Positions 13,215 to 20,683 of a stretch of DNA of 34,109 bases are shown here, piece after piece. The DNA is from Pseudomonadota bacterium. Lineage in GTDB: Bacteria > Pseudomonadota > Alphaproteobacteria > Rhodobacterales > Rhodobacteraceae. Both the position numbers and the translations under genes were made by a program. How positions within the stretch are numbered: position 1 is the stretch's first letter; each line of letters opens with the position of its first letter. The notes beneath the pieces were generated by a model, which saw only the letters and a list, made by a program, of their open reading frames with translations, was not told the DNA's origin and made no database searches. Location: contig JAIUPD010000020.1 of NCBI GenBank assembly GCA_020161615.1, forward strand, positions 1 to 34,109, in the 5' to 3' direction.

Positions 13215-16200
13215 GGGTTCAGCCCCGCCAGGATCGAATTCCTCCGTGTGGACCAGAGCCCCGCCCGGTGCAAGTCGGCAAAGCGCGCCTCCATCGCGGC
13301 CAGGGCTTGCGGGTTTTCGCGCCCGAGGAAGTCGCGCACCTCGGCCCGGCCCAGCGTTGCCTCGTGATAGAGGTCGAAGAGCTGCGGCGGCACGGCGGCG
13401 GCCAGATGGGCGAAGGCGCCGAGGTGGTCGAGCGTCGCCGCGATCTCGGCCGCGCCCCGGAAGCCGTGGTTCATCATGCCGTCGATCCATCTGGGATTGG
13501 CGGCCCGGGCGCGGACCACGCGGGCCAGTTCCTCGGTCAGGCTGCGGGCTTTCGGTCGCGAGGGATCGGTCGCGTCCAGATGATAGAGCGCGGCCTTGCC
13601 GCCGGTGATCCGCTGGGCGGCCGCGAATCCTGCCTCATGCGCGGCGTAATCCGCCGCCAGCAGCAGGTCGGTTTCCGGCAGGTCCTGCAGGTGAACGAAA
13701 GCATCGGCGTGGCGGACCCTTGCCTTCAGCCCTTCGGCATCCTCCGCGCCCGTGTCGAGCGCATGGGACGAGGCCGCGAGCCAGGCCTCCCCGGCCTGTT
13801 GCCGCGCGTCCTCGGTATAGGTGTCGGGTGTCTCGCCCAGGCCGAGGCCATAGGTTCCGGGTTTCGGCCCGTAGACCCGGCTCAGATCCTCACGCCCGGC
13901 ATAGGGATTCCAGTCGGGCGCCTCGTCGCGCCCGGCCAGCGCCCGGATCGCGGTGGCGAAGAGCGCGGAGAGTTCCGGGAACACGTCGCGGAACAGGCCC
14001 GAGACGCGCAGGGTCACGTCCAGCCGGGGCCGGTCCAGTTCGGCAATCGGCAGGATCTCGACGCCGGACACCCGCCCGCTTTCCCCATCCCAGACCGGTT
14101 TCGCGCCGATCAGATGCAGCGCCATGGCGAATTCCTCGCCCGCCGTGCGCATCGTCGCGCTGCCCCAGAGGTCCACGACCAACCCCTGCGGAAACTCGCC
14201 GTGGTCCTGCAGATGGCGTCGCACCAGCTCCTCGGCCAAGGTCACGCCCTGGGCATGGGCGGCGCGGCTGGGCACGGTGCGGGGATCGGTGGTGAAGAGG
14301 TTCCGCCCCGTGGGCAGCACATCCTTCCGCCCACGCCAGGGCGAACCCGAAGGCCCGGGCGCCACGAACCCGCCGCTGAGGGCGGTCAGGAGCCCCTGCC
14401 TTTCCGCCCCGCCGTGCTCGCCCGTGCCGAAAACATGCAGCCCCTCGCCGAACTGGCTTTCCTTCACGTCGCAGACGAAACGGTCGATGCGGGTGATCGC
14501 CTCGGCCAGCGAGGTGGCGCGGGTCAGGCCCAGCTCCTCCTCCAGCCCCAGCGCCTGCGCCTCGGTGCGGATATCTTGTTGCAGCCGGTCGCGCCGCGCG
14601 GGGTCCAGCCCGTCGGCGTTGGAAAACTCATCGAGCAGCGCTTCCAGCCGGGTCGTGCCGGCGCCTGCCTGTGCCTCGGTCAGGGGCGGCGGGACATGGC
14701 CCAGCGTCACCGCGCCAAGGCGGCGTTTGGCCTGCGCCGCCTCGCCCGGGTCGTTGACGATGAACGGGTAAAGCAGCGGCAGGCCCCTTGTCAGCGCCTC
14801 GGGCCAGCAGGCATCCGACAGGGCCACGGATTTCCCCGGCAGCCATTCCAGCGTGCCATGCGCGCCGATATGGATCAGCGCATCGGCCTGCTGGCGGAGC
14901 CAGAGGTAGAAGGCGACATAGGCGTGACAGGGAACCTTGGCGACATCGTGATACTCGGCGTCCCGGGCGGTGACCTGACCTCGTTCCGGTTGCAGGGCGA
15001 TCAGCGCATTCCCTGCCCGGATCGCGGCGAAACGGAAGGCGCCGTCTTCAAGGCTGTCATCCTCCTCGGGGTCGCCCCAGGCGAGGTGAATGTCCTCCTG
15101 CAATTCCTGCGGCAGGCGGGCCAGCGCCAGCCGGTAATCGAAAAGCGACCAGTCGATGCGGGCGGTTTCCAGCGCCTTGGGATCGGCGGGGGCGGTGGCG
15201 TAGCCCTCGGCGCCCAGCGCCTCCAGAATGACCGCAGCGGAGGCCAGCGCATCCAGCCCCACGGCATGCGCCATCTGCCAGGATTTGCCGGGATAGGTCG
15301 ACAGCACCAGCGCCGGGCGGATCTGCGGTCGGGGTGTGGTTGCCAACCGGTGCCAGCCAAGGACCCGAGCGACCAGCGCGGCGATCCGCTCGGGCTCGGC
15401 CCGGTGGTGGATGCGGGCGAATTGAAGGTCCGGGTCGGGGTCCGAGGCGCCCTTGAAACTGACCGCGGCGCCGAAGATCCGCCCGTCCACCTCGGGTAAC
15501 ACGACATGCATGGCGAGGTCAGCGGGCGACAGGCCCCGGTCGGACGTCTCCCAGGCCGCGCGCGGGTTGGTGGCGAGCGCCACCTGAAACACCGGCACCC
15601 CGGCGACATCGAGGGGCGAGGTCCCGCCGTCCCGCGCGCTGAAGGCGGTGGCGTTGACGATGGCGGCGGGGGCGAGGTGGCGGACCCAGCGCTCCAGCCA
15701 GCCCCGCGCGCCCGGGGCCTTCAGCGAGGGCGCGAAGAGGCCGATCACGTCATAGCCTGCGGCGTCGAAGGCGCGGGCGATGGCCTCCAAGGGTTCGGTA
15801 TCGGCGGCAGTCAGATAGGCGCGGTAGAAGGTCAGCAAGATCCGCGGCCGTGTGCCGAAGGACAGCGCCGCGGGGCAATGCACCCCCTCGGGCGTCCAGC
15901 CGCCGACCTCGGGCGTGGTGCGGATGCCGCGCACCGGGGGGGCGTAGAGCCCGCAGGCCAGCGCGAATTGCTGGAGCGCCGCCTGCGCCGCCACCGCCCC
16001 GCCCTGATCGCAGAGATGCTGCAAGCGGCGGAGGGTGGAGACAGGCAGCGTGCTGATCGCGTCAAGCTGCGGATCCGGGCGGCCATCGGCGGGCAAGACC
16101 GCCAGCGCCAGACCAGTGCGGCTGGCCAGCGCCTGCAGCTGTTGCAGGCCATAGGACCAATAGGGCACGCCGCCGATCAGCCGGATCAGCACGCCCCTGG

Positions 16201-16447
16201 CGCCCGCCAGCGTATTCTCGACATAGGTATCGACCGAGAGCGGATGCTTCAGCGCGGCGAGATTGGCGAGGCGCAGGGTAGGATGGGCAATATTGCCCAT
16301 CCTGCGGGCCCGGTGGAACCCTTCCGCGAAAGCGCCGAGGTCGGAATCGGAAAACGACAGCACCACCAGATCCGCGGGCGACTGCCCCAGATCCTGCGGT
16401 GTGGCCGTCTCCTCGAGCCCGTGGCTTTCGCGGAAGAGGACGTGCAT
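13211..16447 (-). CDS. cobN: Cobaltochelatase large subunit CobN
   Basis: A 1078-residue homologue of magnesium chelatase BchH. With CobS and CobT (not in this window) it inserts cobalt into hydrogenobyrinic acid a,c-diamide using ATP. Visible landmarks are the N-terminal LVVLSFSDSDLGAFAEGFHRAR, IRLIGGVPYWSYG, ALVLSTYPGKSWQMAHAVGLD, HIGAHGTLEWLPGKSVALSD (a signature of this superfamily), and NPRWIDGMMNHGFRGAAEIA near the C-terminus. Length is within the range for shorter CobN proteins. The start follows cobW with a 1-base overlap (TGATG). A 24-base perfect palindrome at 16280-16303 is read in frame as residues about 48-56 (MGNIAHPTL), an apparent insertion in the N-terminal domain. Confidence 0.96.
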   Translation of the reverse strand: MHVLFRESHGLEETATPQDLGQSPADLVVLSFSDSDLGAFAEGFHRARRMGNIAHPTLRLANLAALKHPLSVDTYVENTLAGARGVLIRLIGGVPYWSYGLQQLQALASRTGLALAVLPADGRPDPQLDAISTLPVSTLRRLQHLCDQGGAVAAQAALQQFALACGLYAPPVRGIRTTPEVGGWTPEGVHCPAALSFGTRPRILLTFYRAYLTAADTEPLEAIARAFDAAGYDVIGLFAPSLKAPGARGWLERWVRHLAPAAIVNATAFSARDGGTSPLDVAGVPVFQVALATNPRAAWETSDRGLSPADLAMHVVLPEVDGRIFGAAVSFKGASDPDPDLQFARIHHRAEPERIAALVARVLGWHRLATTPRPQIRPALVLSTYPGKSWQMAHAVGLDALASAAVILEALGAEGYATAPADPKALETARIDWSLFDYRLALARLPQELQEDIHLAWGDPEEDDSLEDGAFRFAAIRAGNALIALQPERGQVTARDAEYHDVAKVPCHAYVAFYLWLRQQADALIHIGAHGTLEWLPGKSVALSDACWPEALTRGLPLLYPFIVNDPGEAAQAKRRLGAVTLGHVPPPLTEAQAGAGTTRLEALLDEFSNADGLDPARRDRLQQDIRTEAQALGLEEELGLTRATSLAEAITRIDRFVCDVKESQFGEGLHVFGTGEHGGAERQGLLTALSGGFVAPGPSGSPWRGRKDVLPTGRNLFTTDPRTVPSRAAHAQGVTLAEELVRRHLQDHGEFPQGLVVDLWGSATMRTAGEEFAMALHLIGAKPVWDGESGRVSGVEILPIAELDRPRLDVTLRVSGLFRDVFPELSALFATAIRALAGRDEAPDWNPYAGREDLSRVYGPKPGTYGLGLGETPDTYTEDARQQAGEAWLAASSHALDTGAEDAEGLKARVRHADAFVHLQDLPETDLLLAADYAAHEAGFAAAQRITGGKAALYHLDATDPSRPKARSLTEELARVVRARAANPRWIDGMMNHGFRGAAEIAATLDHLGAFAHLAAAVPPQLFDLYHEATLGRAEVRDFLGRENPQALAAMEARFADLHRAGLWSTRRNSILAGLNP
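16276..16303. repeat. Perfect palindrome inside cobN
   Basis: AGGATGGGCAAT and its exact reverse complement are joined without a loop (16280-16303), preceded by AGGGT. It resembles the GTAGGGTGGG elements at 5381 and 6022 in its head. It keeps the cobN frame open and introduces Met-Gly-Asn-Ile-Ala-His-Pro just before the conserved LRLANLAALKHP segment. Confidence 0.85.
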
Positions 16448-17484
16448 CAGAGACCCAGCGCCGCCTTGATCGCCGCCTCGTCGATACGGTCATGTTCGGC
16501 GATCACCACCAGCGAGGTCTGCCGCGCCTCGCCCGGTTTCCAGGCCCGGTCGAACTGATGGCGGACGCGCGCGCCCACCGCCTGCACCAGCGCCCGCATC
16601 GGCTTGCCGGTGACGGCGACATAGCCCTTCACCCGCAGGATATCGAGGTCGCGGGCCATCTGCTCGATCTTCACCGCCAGCGAGGGCAGGTCGGCGACCT
16701 CGCCCAGTTCCACGACGATGGTGTCGAAATCGTCATGCTCGTGATCGTCATGTCCGTCGTGATGCGAGGGGCGCGCGGCGATGTCGTCTTCGGCTGCCGC
16801 TTCCAGACCCAGGATCACCCGGGGATCGACGGCGCCCTCGGTCACTTCGACCACCGGCAGTGGGCGGGGCGCCTCGGCGGCGATCACGGCACGGGCGGCG
16901 GCGATCCCTTCGGGCCCCGCGAGGTCTGCCTTGGTCAGCAGGACCACATCGGCGCAGGAGATCTGATCCTCGAAGACCTCGGAGAGCGGCGTCTCGTGGT
17001 CGATGGATTCATCCGCCGCGCGCTGGGCATCGACGGCGGCGACATCGGGGGCGAAGCGCCCGGCCGCCACGGCCTCGGCATCGGCCAGCGCGATGACGCC
17101 ATCCACCGTGATGCGCGAACGGATCGCTGGCCAGTCGAAGGCCTTGAGCAGCGGCTTGGGCAGGGCAAGGCCCGAGGTCTCGATCAGGATGTGATCGGGG
17201 CGCGGGGTCATGGCCAGCAGCGCCTCGACGGTCGGCACGAAATCGTCGGCCACGGTGCAGCAAATGCAGCCATTGGCCAGTTCGACGATGTTCTCCTCAG
17301 GGCAATCGGGGATCGCGCAGCCCTTCAGGATCTCGCCATCCACCCCCAGCGTGCCGAATTCATTGACCACCACGGCCAGCCGCCGTCCGCCCGCGTTGCG
17401 GATCAGGTGCGAAATCAGCGTGGTCTTGCCCGAGCCGAGAAAGCCGGTGACGATGGTGACGGGGGTTTTGTTCAGGTCGGACAT
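16447..17484 (-). CDS. cobW: CobW, GTP-dependent metal chaperone (G3E GTPase)
   Basis: A 345-residue P-loop GTPase of the COG0523 family, thought to supply cobalt to the CobNST chelatase. The Walker A motif GFLGSGKTT starts at about residue 14. The metal-binding CxCC motif is present as GCICC (about residue 73), the base-recognition motif as TKAD, and a His/Asp-rich stretch (HHDGHDDHEHDDFD) at about 241-254 precedes the C-terminal CobW_C domain. It starts directly after the stop of the DUF1636 gene with no gap and overlaps cobN by one base. This order matches a cobalt hand-over chain from chaperone to chelatase. Confidence 0.95.
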   Translation of the reverse strand: MSDLNKTPVTIVTGFLGSGKTTLISHLIRNAGGRRLAVVVNEFGTLGVDGEILKGCAIPDCPEENIVELANGCICCTVADDFVPTVEALLAMTPRPDHILIETSGLALPKPLLKAFDWPAIRSRITVDGVIALADAEAVAAGRFAPDVAAVDAQRAADESIDHETPLSEVFEDQISCADVVLLTKADLAGPEGIAAARAVIAAEAPRPLPVVEVTEGAVDPRVILGLEAAAEDDIAARPSHHDGHDDHEHDDFDTIVVELGEVADLPSLAVKIEQMARDLDILRVKGYVAVTGKPMRALVQAVGARVRHQFDRAWKPGEARQTSLVVIAEHDRIDEAAIKAALGL

Positions 17485-17850
17485 TCAGGCCTCCAGCGGC
17501 GGGATACGGGCGATGCAATTCTTGCGCAGGTGTTCGGGCCGCTCGCGCCAGGGGATCAGCCCCTGCGGGGCGGCGGCATAGCGGGCGGCGCCGTCGATCA
17601 GCACTTCGGCCTGACCGGGGGCGAGATTGCCGTAGACATAGGTCCAGGCGCCGGGCGCGCGCAGGGCCACTGTGCAGCCCCGGGTGCAGTTCGACAGGCA
17701 TTCGGTGCGCTTCAGCGTGACGCCGGGGGGCAGATTGCCCTCCAGCGCCTCGGCCAGCAGCAGGCCGGGGCGCGGGGCCTCCGGGTCGGGGTCGCGCTCG
17801 TCGCGGTAGCGGCAGGTCACGCAGACCAGAAGATCGACCGTCTCGGCCAT
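17485..17850 (-). CDS. DUF1636 small Cys-rich protein (copy 2), heads the cobW-cobN operon
   Basis: A 121-residue protein with Cys at 10, 13, 51, 55 and 59 (LLVCVTC ... ECLSNCTRGC), then WTYVYGNL and a C-terminal NCIARIPP. The arrangement fits DUF1636, whose members look like thioredoxin-fold [2Fe-2S] ferredoxins; the reaction is unknown. The start at 17850 removes an Arg/Pro-rich upstream extension that is riboswitch sequence. The ribosome-binding site is weak. It is the first gene after riboswitch 3, and its stop abuts the cobW ATG. It is clearly diverged from the copy at 4230-4547, which lacks the fifth Cys and the C-terminal extension. Confidence 0.85.
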   Translation of the reverse strand: MAETVDLLVCVTCRYRDERDPDPEAPRPGLLLAEALEGNLPPGVTLKRTECLSNCTRGCTVALRAPGAWTYVYGNLAPGQAEVLIDGAARYAAAPQGLIPWRERPEHLRKNCIARIPPLEA

Positions 17851-17932
17851 TGGGCACTTTCTGGCAGGGTGCGCGCGCGGAGCCCGGCAAAGGACCCGAC
17901 ACCGGCACACCCCGTCCGGCTGGTTGTCTCTC

Positions 17933-18107
17933 GGCGCTGGCAGGTCTCCCGGCTTGCGGAGTTCAGGTTTCCCTGTGGCGGCCCGCCTTCCCGGCTTTCG
18001 CCAGTGGCATCGGGCAACCCCTCCGGTCACGGTCGCGGGGGCGGCTGCGCTTAGGGGGTTGACCCCATATCGCATTCCCTTTTCACCTGCCCCGAAGGAC
18101 AGGCACC
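17933..18107 (-). ncRNA. Cobalamin riboswitch 3 (upstream of DUF1636-cobWNGHIJ)
   Basis: The minus strand shows a 5' GGTGCCTG, GGTGAAAAGGGAA, GCCGCCCCCGCGACCGTGACC, GCCACTGG, GCCGGGAAGGCGG and a 3' B12 box AGCCGGGAGACCTGCC. The block order is canonical, but the sequence is well diverged from riboswitches 1 and 2. About 80 bases separate the B12 box from the first start codon. It should control the seven-gene operon that ends at cobJ. Confidence 0.95.
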
Positions 18108-18160
18108 AGCCCTGCGGACATGCGCCGCGGGGACTTTCAAGTCAAGCGGGGATGCGACGG

Positions 18161-18805
18161 ATGACGGATGCGGGCGACACGGGAGCTGAGACGGGGGCCG
18201 ATCCGGGGGCGGAAAAGCACCGCGAGAAGATGCAGAAGATCAAGGCCGCGCGCGACCGGATGAAGGAAGCGCGGCAGGGCGAGAAGGGTCTGGTCATCGT
18301 CCATACCGGGCCAGGGAAGGGGAAATCGTCGTCGGGGTTCGGGATGATCCTGCGGGCCATTGCGCATGAGATGCCCTGCGCCGTGGTGCAGTTCATCAAG
18401 GGCAGTTGGGACACCGGCGAGCGGCGGCTGCTGACGACGCATTTCGGCGATCTGTGCCAGTTCCACGCCATGGGCGAAGGCTTCACCTGGGAGACGCAGG
18501 ACAAGGCCCGCGACATCGCCGCCGCCCGGCGCGGCTGGGAGAAGGCGAAGGAGCTGATCCGCAACCCTGAGATTCGCATGGTGCTGCTGGACGAGATCAA
18601 CATCGCCCTGCGCTACGATTATCTGGATCTCGAGGAGGTGCTGACCTTCCTGCGCGACGAGAAACCCGAGATGACCCATGTCGTGCTGACTGGCCGGAAT
18701 GCCAAGCCCGAGCTGATCGAGCTGGCGGATCTGGTAACCGAGATGACCCTCGTGAAACACCCGTTCCGGTCGGGGATCAAGGCGCAGGCCGGGGTCGAGT
18801 TCTGA
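18161..18805 (+). CDS. cobO: Corrinoid adenosyltransferase CobO (BtuR family)
   Basis: A 214-residue ATP:cob(I)alamin adenosyltransferase. It transfers the 5'-deoxyadenosyl group of ATP to cobalt of the corrinoid. The P-loop VHTGPGKGKSSSGFGM (about residues 47-62), VQFIKGSW, FTWETQDKARD, MVLLDEINIALRYDYL (Walker B) and VVLTGRNAKPELIE are the CobA/CobO/BtuR signatures. The N-terminal 40 residues are charged and probably flexible. Starts at 18152 or 18161 are possible; the latter is better spaced from the upstream GGGG. It diverges from riboswitch 3, so its promoter lies within about 18108-18160 or in the riboswitch region. The stop codon is followed at once by the composite repeat. Confidence 0.95.
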   Translation: MTDAGDTGAETGADPGAEKHREKMQKIKAARDRMKEARQGEKGLVIVHTGPGKGKSSSGFGMILRAIAHEMPCAVVQFIKGSWDTGERRLLTTHFGDLCQFHAMGEGFTWETQDKARDIAAARRGWEKAKELIRNPEIRMVLLDEINIALRYDYLDLEEVLTFLRDEKPEMTHVVLTGRNAKPELIELADLVTEMTLVKHPFRSGIKAQAGVEF

Positions 18806-18957
18806 GGGGTTTCGCCCTCGTTGCCCGCGCCTTCGGCACGAGCGCCTCGGGCGACCAGCGGCGCGGCGTGCCGCCGCGCCGGAGAAGGGGGGGCCTTCTG
18901 CCCCCCTCTTGGCCTGACGGCCAATTCACCCCCCGAGGATATTTGAAGCGCAAAGAA
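18806..18957 (+). repeat. Composite dispersed repeat after cobO
   Basis: From the cobO stop: GGGGTTTCGCCCTCG-TTGCCCGC, a GCGCCTCGGGCGAC block, a hairpin GGCGCGGCG-TGC-CGCCGCGCC (18860-18880), a hairpin GGGGGGC-CTTCT-GCCCCCC (18888-18906), then CCCCCGAGGATATTTG-AAGCGCAAAGA. This is the same block order as 9940 down to 9839. Together with the inverted copy of the core at 18985-19011 it fills most of the 355-base gap between cobO and the MerR gene, in which I see no gene. The hairpins are plausible transcript ends for the convergent cobO and merR-type genes. Confidence 0.8.
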
Positions 18958-18984
18958 GGCGGTTTAACGCCCCCTTAACTTTCA

Positions 18985-19040
18985 TCTTTGCGCTGTAAAT
19001 ATCCTCGGGGGTTTCCAAAAGGGGCCTGAGGGTCCCCTTT
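18985..19040 (-). repeat. Inverted copy of the ATATCC core plus hairpin
   Basis: TCTTTGCGCTGTAAATATCC-TCGGGGG at 18985-19011 is a 25/27 inverted match of the arm at 18930-18957; the two arms face each other across 27 bases. A hairpin with AAAGGGGCC and GGTCCCCTTT arms (19017-19039, one bulge) follows. It has A and T runs on both sides and could terminate transcripts from either direction. The remaining stretch to 19160 is featureless GC-rich spacer. Confidence 0.7.
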
Positions 19041-19160
19041 GGCGGGGGGTGAGCGGCGTCTCGGAAACGCGCCAGTGGCGCGCCTCTGGCCGCGAACGCC
19101 GCGCCCGTGGCGCGGCCGGGAGTCGAGAGGGCTGGCCCCCCGCTATTACCCAGCGCCGAC

Positions 19161-19535
19161 TCAGGCCTCGGCCGCCAGCCGTTCGACCTCGTCACGCAGC
19201 GCCTTGAGGTCGGCGATGGTCACCGCCAGTTCGTCGCGCTGGCGGGTCAGCTCGTCGAGCTGGCGGTCGGCCATGCCGACGAAAGCCTCGAATTGCGGCT
19301 TGGTGCCCTGCTTTTCGTAGATCAGCAGCCATTGCCGCAGTTCTTCCAGCGCGAAGCCGAATCGGCGACCGCGCAGGATCAGCGTCATCCGCGCGACCTC
19401 GCGCGGGCCGTAGAAGCGGTTGCGGCCTTCCTTCTCGGGTTTCAGCAATTCGATGTATTCGTAATAGCGCAGCGTGCGCGGCGTCACGTCGAAGCGTGCG
19501 CACATCTCCTTGAACGACAGTCTCGATTCGCTCAT
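19161..19535 (-). CDS. MerR-family transcriptional regulator
   Basis: A 124-residue regulator with an N-terminal winged-helix domain (SFKEMCARFDVTPRTLRYYE, then GRNRFYGPREVARMTLILRGRRFGF) and a C-terminal dimerisation coiled coil (RQLDELTRQRDELAVTIADL). There is no Cys cluster of the metal-sensing type and no ligand-binding extension, so the signal is unknown. It is transcribed away from two thioesterases and a MATE exporter. The 177-base gap between them holds a strong nested inverted repeat at 19621-19673, so it is likely to regulate this divergent set and possibly itself. Copies related to fatty-acid or branched-chain catabolism are known in proteobacteria, but nothing here decides that. 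Confidence 0.88.
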   Translation of the reverse strand: MSESRLSFKEMCARFDVTPRTLRYYEYIELLKPEKEGRNRFYGPREVARMTLILRGRRFGFALEELRQWLLIYEKQGTKPQFEAFVGMADRQLDELTRQRDELAVTIADLKALRDEVERLAAEA

Positions 19536-19620
19536 TGCCCGGCTGCGGCCTCACTCATTGGGATAGCCGCAGTCGCAGGCGGCTGTCGCAGCGTAAGGCG
19601 CGGCCGGGGCGGGTGCAACC

Positions 19621-19673
19621 GCCTTGGCGCGGGTCACCTTGGCCTTGCCAAGGCGGGCGGATCGCGCCAAGGC
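19621..19673. promoter_or_regulatory. Nested inverted repeats of CCTTGG/CCAAGG half-sites
   Basis: Outer arms GCCTTGGCGCG (19621-19631) and CGCGCCAAGGC (19663-19673) form a perfect 11-bp inverted repeat. Inside it lies CCTTGGC-CTT-GCCAAGG (19637-19653), a perfect 7-bp inverted repeat. Four GCCTTGGC-like half-sites thus occur in 53 bases. The location between a MerR-type gene and the divergent thioesterase operon suggests an operator. A transcript hairpin is the alternative. A smaller dyad AGCCGC/GCGGCT is at 19565-19584. Confidence 0.55.
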
Positions 19674-19712
19674 TGGGGCGAGCCAGAGCCGGAAGCCAGT
19701 GCAGGACATGCC

Positions 19713-20144
19713 ATGACCGATCCCTCTCCCGCGCAGCGTTTCATCGAGGCGATTCCGCATTCCCGGGCGCTGGGCATGCAGCTGGAAGAGATCGGCGACG
19801 GGCGGGCGGTGATCTCGATGCCCTATGACGCGCGCTTCATCGGCGATCCGGCGACCGGGGTGATCGCGGGGGGCGCGGTCTCGGCGCTGATGGATACCTG
19901 CTGCGGCGCGGCGGTGATGTCCTATCCCGGGGCGCGCGGCACCGCGACGCTGGACCTGCGCATCGATTACATGCGCGCGGCCAAGCCCGGTCAGCGGATC
20001 ATCGCCCGGGCCGAATGTTTTCACGCGACCCGCACCGTCGCCTTCGTCCGAGCCACCGCCCATGACGAGGACGAGAGCCTGCCGGTCGCCACCGCCTCGG
20101 GCGCCTTCACCATGGAAAGCGCGACGCGGGAGGGCGGCAAGTGA
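19713..20144 (+). CDS. PaaI-type hotdog thioesterase (first of a coupled pair)
   Basis: A 143-residue single hotdog-fold domain. The motif GVIAGGAVSALMDTCCGAAVM (about residues 49-69) corresponds to the GGaxxxlxD helix of the PaaI/YbgC-like acyl-CoA thioesterases, and TATLDLRIDYMRAAKPGQ is the following substrate strand. It is expected to hydrolyse an acyl- or aryl-CoA in the cytoplasm; the substrate is not known. In place of the common HGG it has AGG, so the loop residue differs. The ATG at 19713 has AGGA upstream. The stop overlaps the GTG of the next thioesterase by four bases (GTGA), so the two proteins are probably made together. Confidence 0.85.
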   Translation: MTDPSPAQRFIEAIPHSRALGMQLEEIGDGRAVISMPYDARFIGDPATGVIAGGAVSALMDTCCGAAVMSYPGARGTATLDLRIDYMRAAKPGQRIIARAECFHATRTVAFVRATAHDEDESLPVATASGAFTMESATREGGK

Positions 20145-20683
20145 GCCGGTCGAAGCCCGAACCCGTGCAGGTCGTCAAGCAGCGCCGCGACAACGCGCTG
20201 AAGGCGCTGATCGGCGGCATTCCCTATGTGCAGTGGCTGGGAATCCAGTTCGACCGGCGCGGCGACGAGCTGACCGCGACCCTGCCCTTCGACGAGAAGC
20301 TGATCGGCAATCCCTTCCTGCCGGCGATCCATGGCGGCGTGACCTCGGCCTTTCTGGAGATCACGGCGATGATCGAGCTGAGCTGGTCCATGCTCTGGGA
20401 AGAGATGGAGAAGGGCACGCTCGATCCCCGCGCGCTCGATGCCGCGCATCTGCCGCGGCTGCCGAAGACCATCGATTTCACGGTGGATTACCTGCGGTCG
20501 GGCCTGCCGCGCGACGCCTATGCGAGGGCCCGGGTCAACCGGTCGGGCCGGCGCTATGCCTCGGTCCATGTCGAGGCCTGGCAGGACAATCGCGCGCGGC
20601 TCTTCGCCCAGGCGACCGGGCATTTCCTGATCCCCGCGCGCCAGCCCCTGGGGGCGGCACCCGGGGGGACAGCCCCGGAATGA
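20141..20683 (+). CDS. PaaI-type hotdog thioesterase (second of a coupled pair)
   Basis: A 180-residue hotdog-fold protein that starts with GTG at 20141, overlapping the previous stop. The motif LPAIHGGVTSAFLEITAMIEL includes the usual HGG and the acidic residue of the helix (Glu in place of Asp). KTIDFTVDYLRSGLPRDAYARARV is the following strand pair. It is longer than its upstream partner because of an insert after the helix (SMLWEEMEKGTLDPRALD). Two different hotdog proteins encoded in tandem may form a heteromer or serve related substrates. The stop overlaps the ATG of the MATE gene. Confidence 0.85.
   Translation: MSRSKPEPVQVVKQRRDNALKALIGGIPYVQWLGIQFDRRGDELTATLPFDEKLIGNPFLPAIHGGVTSAFLEITAMIELSWSMLWEEMEKGTLDPRALDAAHLPRLPKTIDFTVDYLRSGLPRDAYARARVNRSGRRYASVHVEAWQDNRARLFAQATGHFLIPARQPLGAAPGGTAPE

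Noticed and set aside
13268-15499. 743-codon open frame on the plus strand opposite cobN
   Set aside because: It lies wholly antisense to cobN. Its product is Arg/Gln/Gly-rich without any recognisable domain. Long antisense frames are expected in DNA of this GC content.
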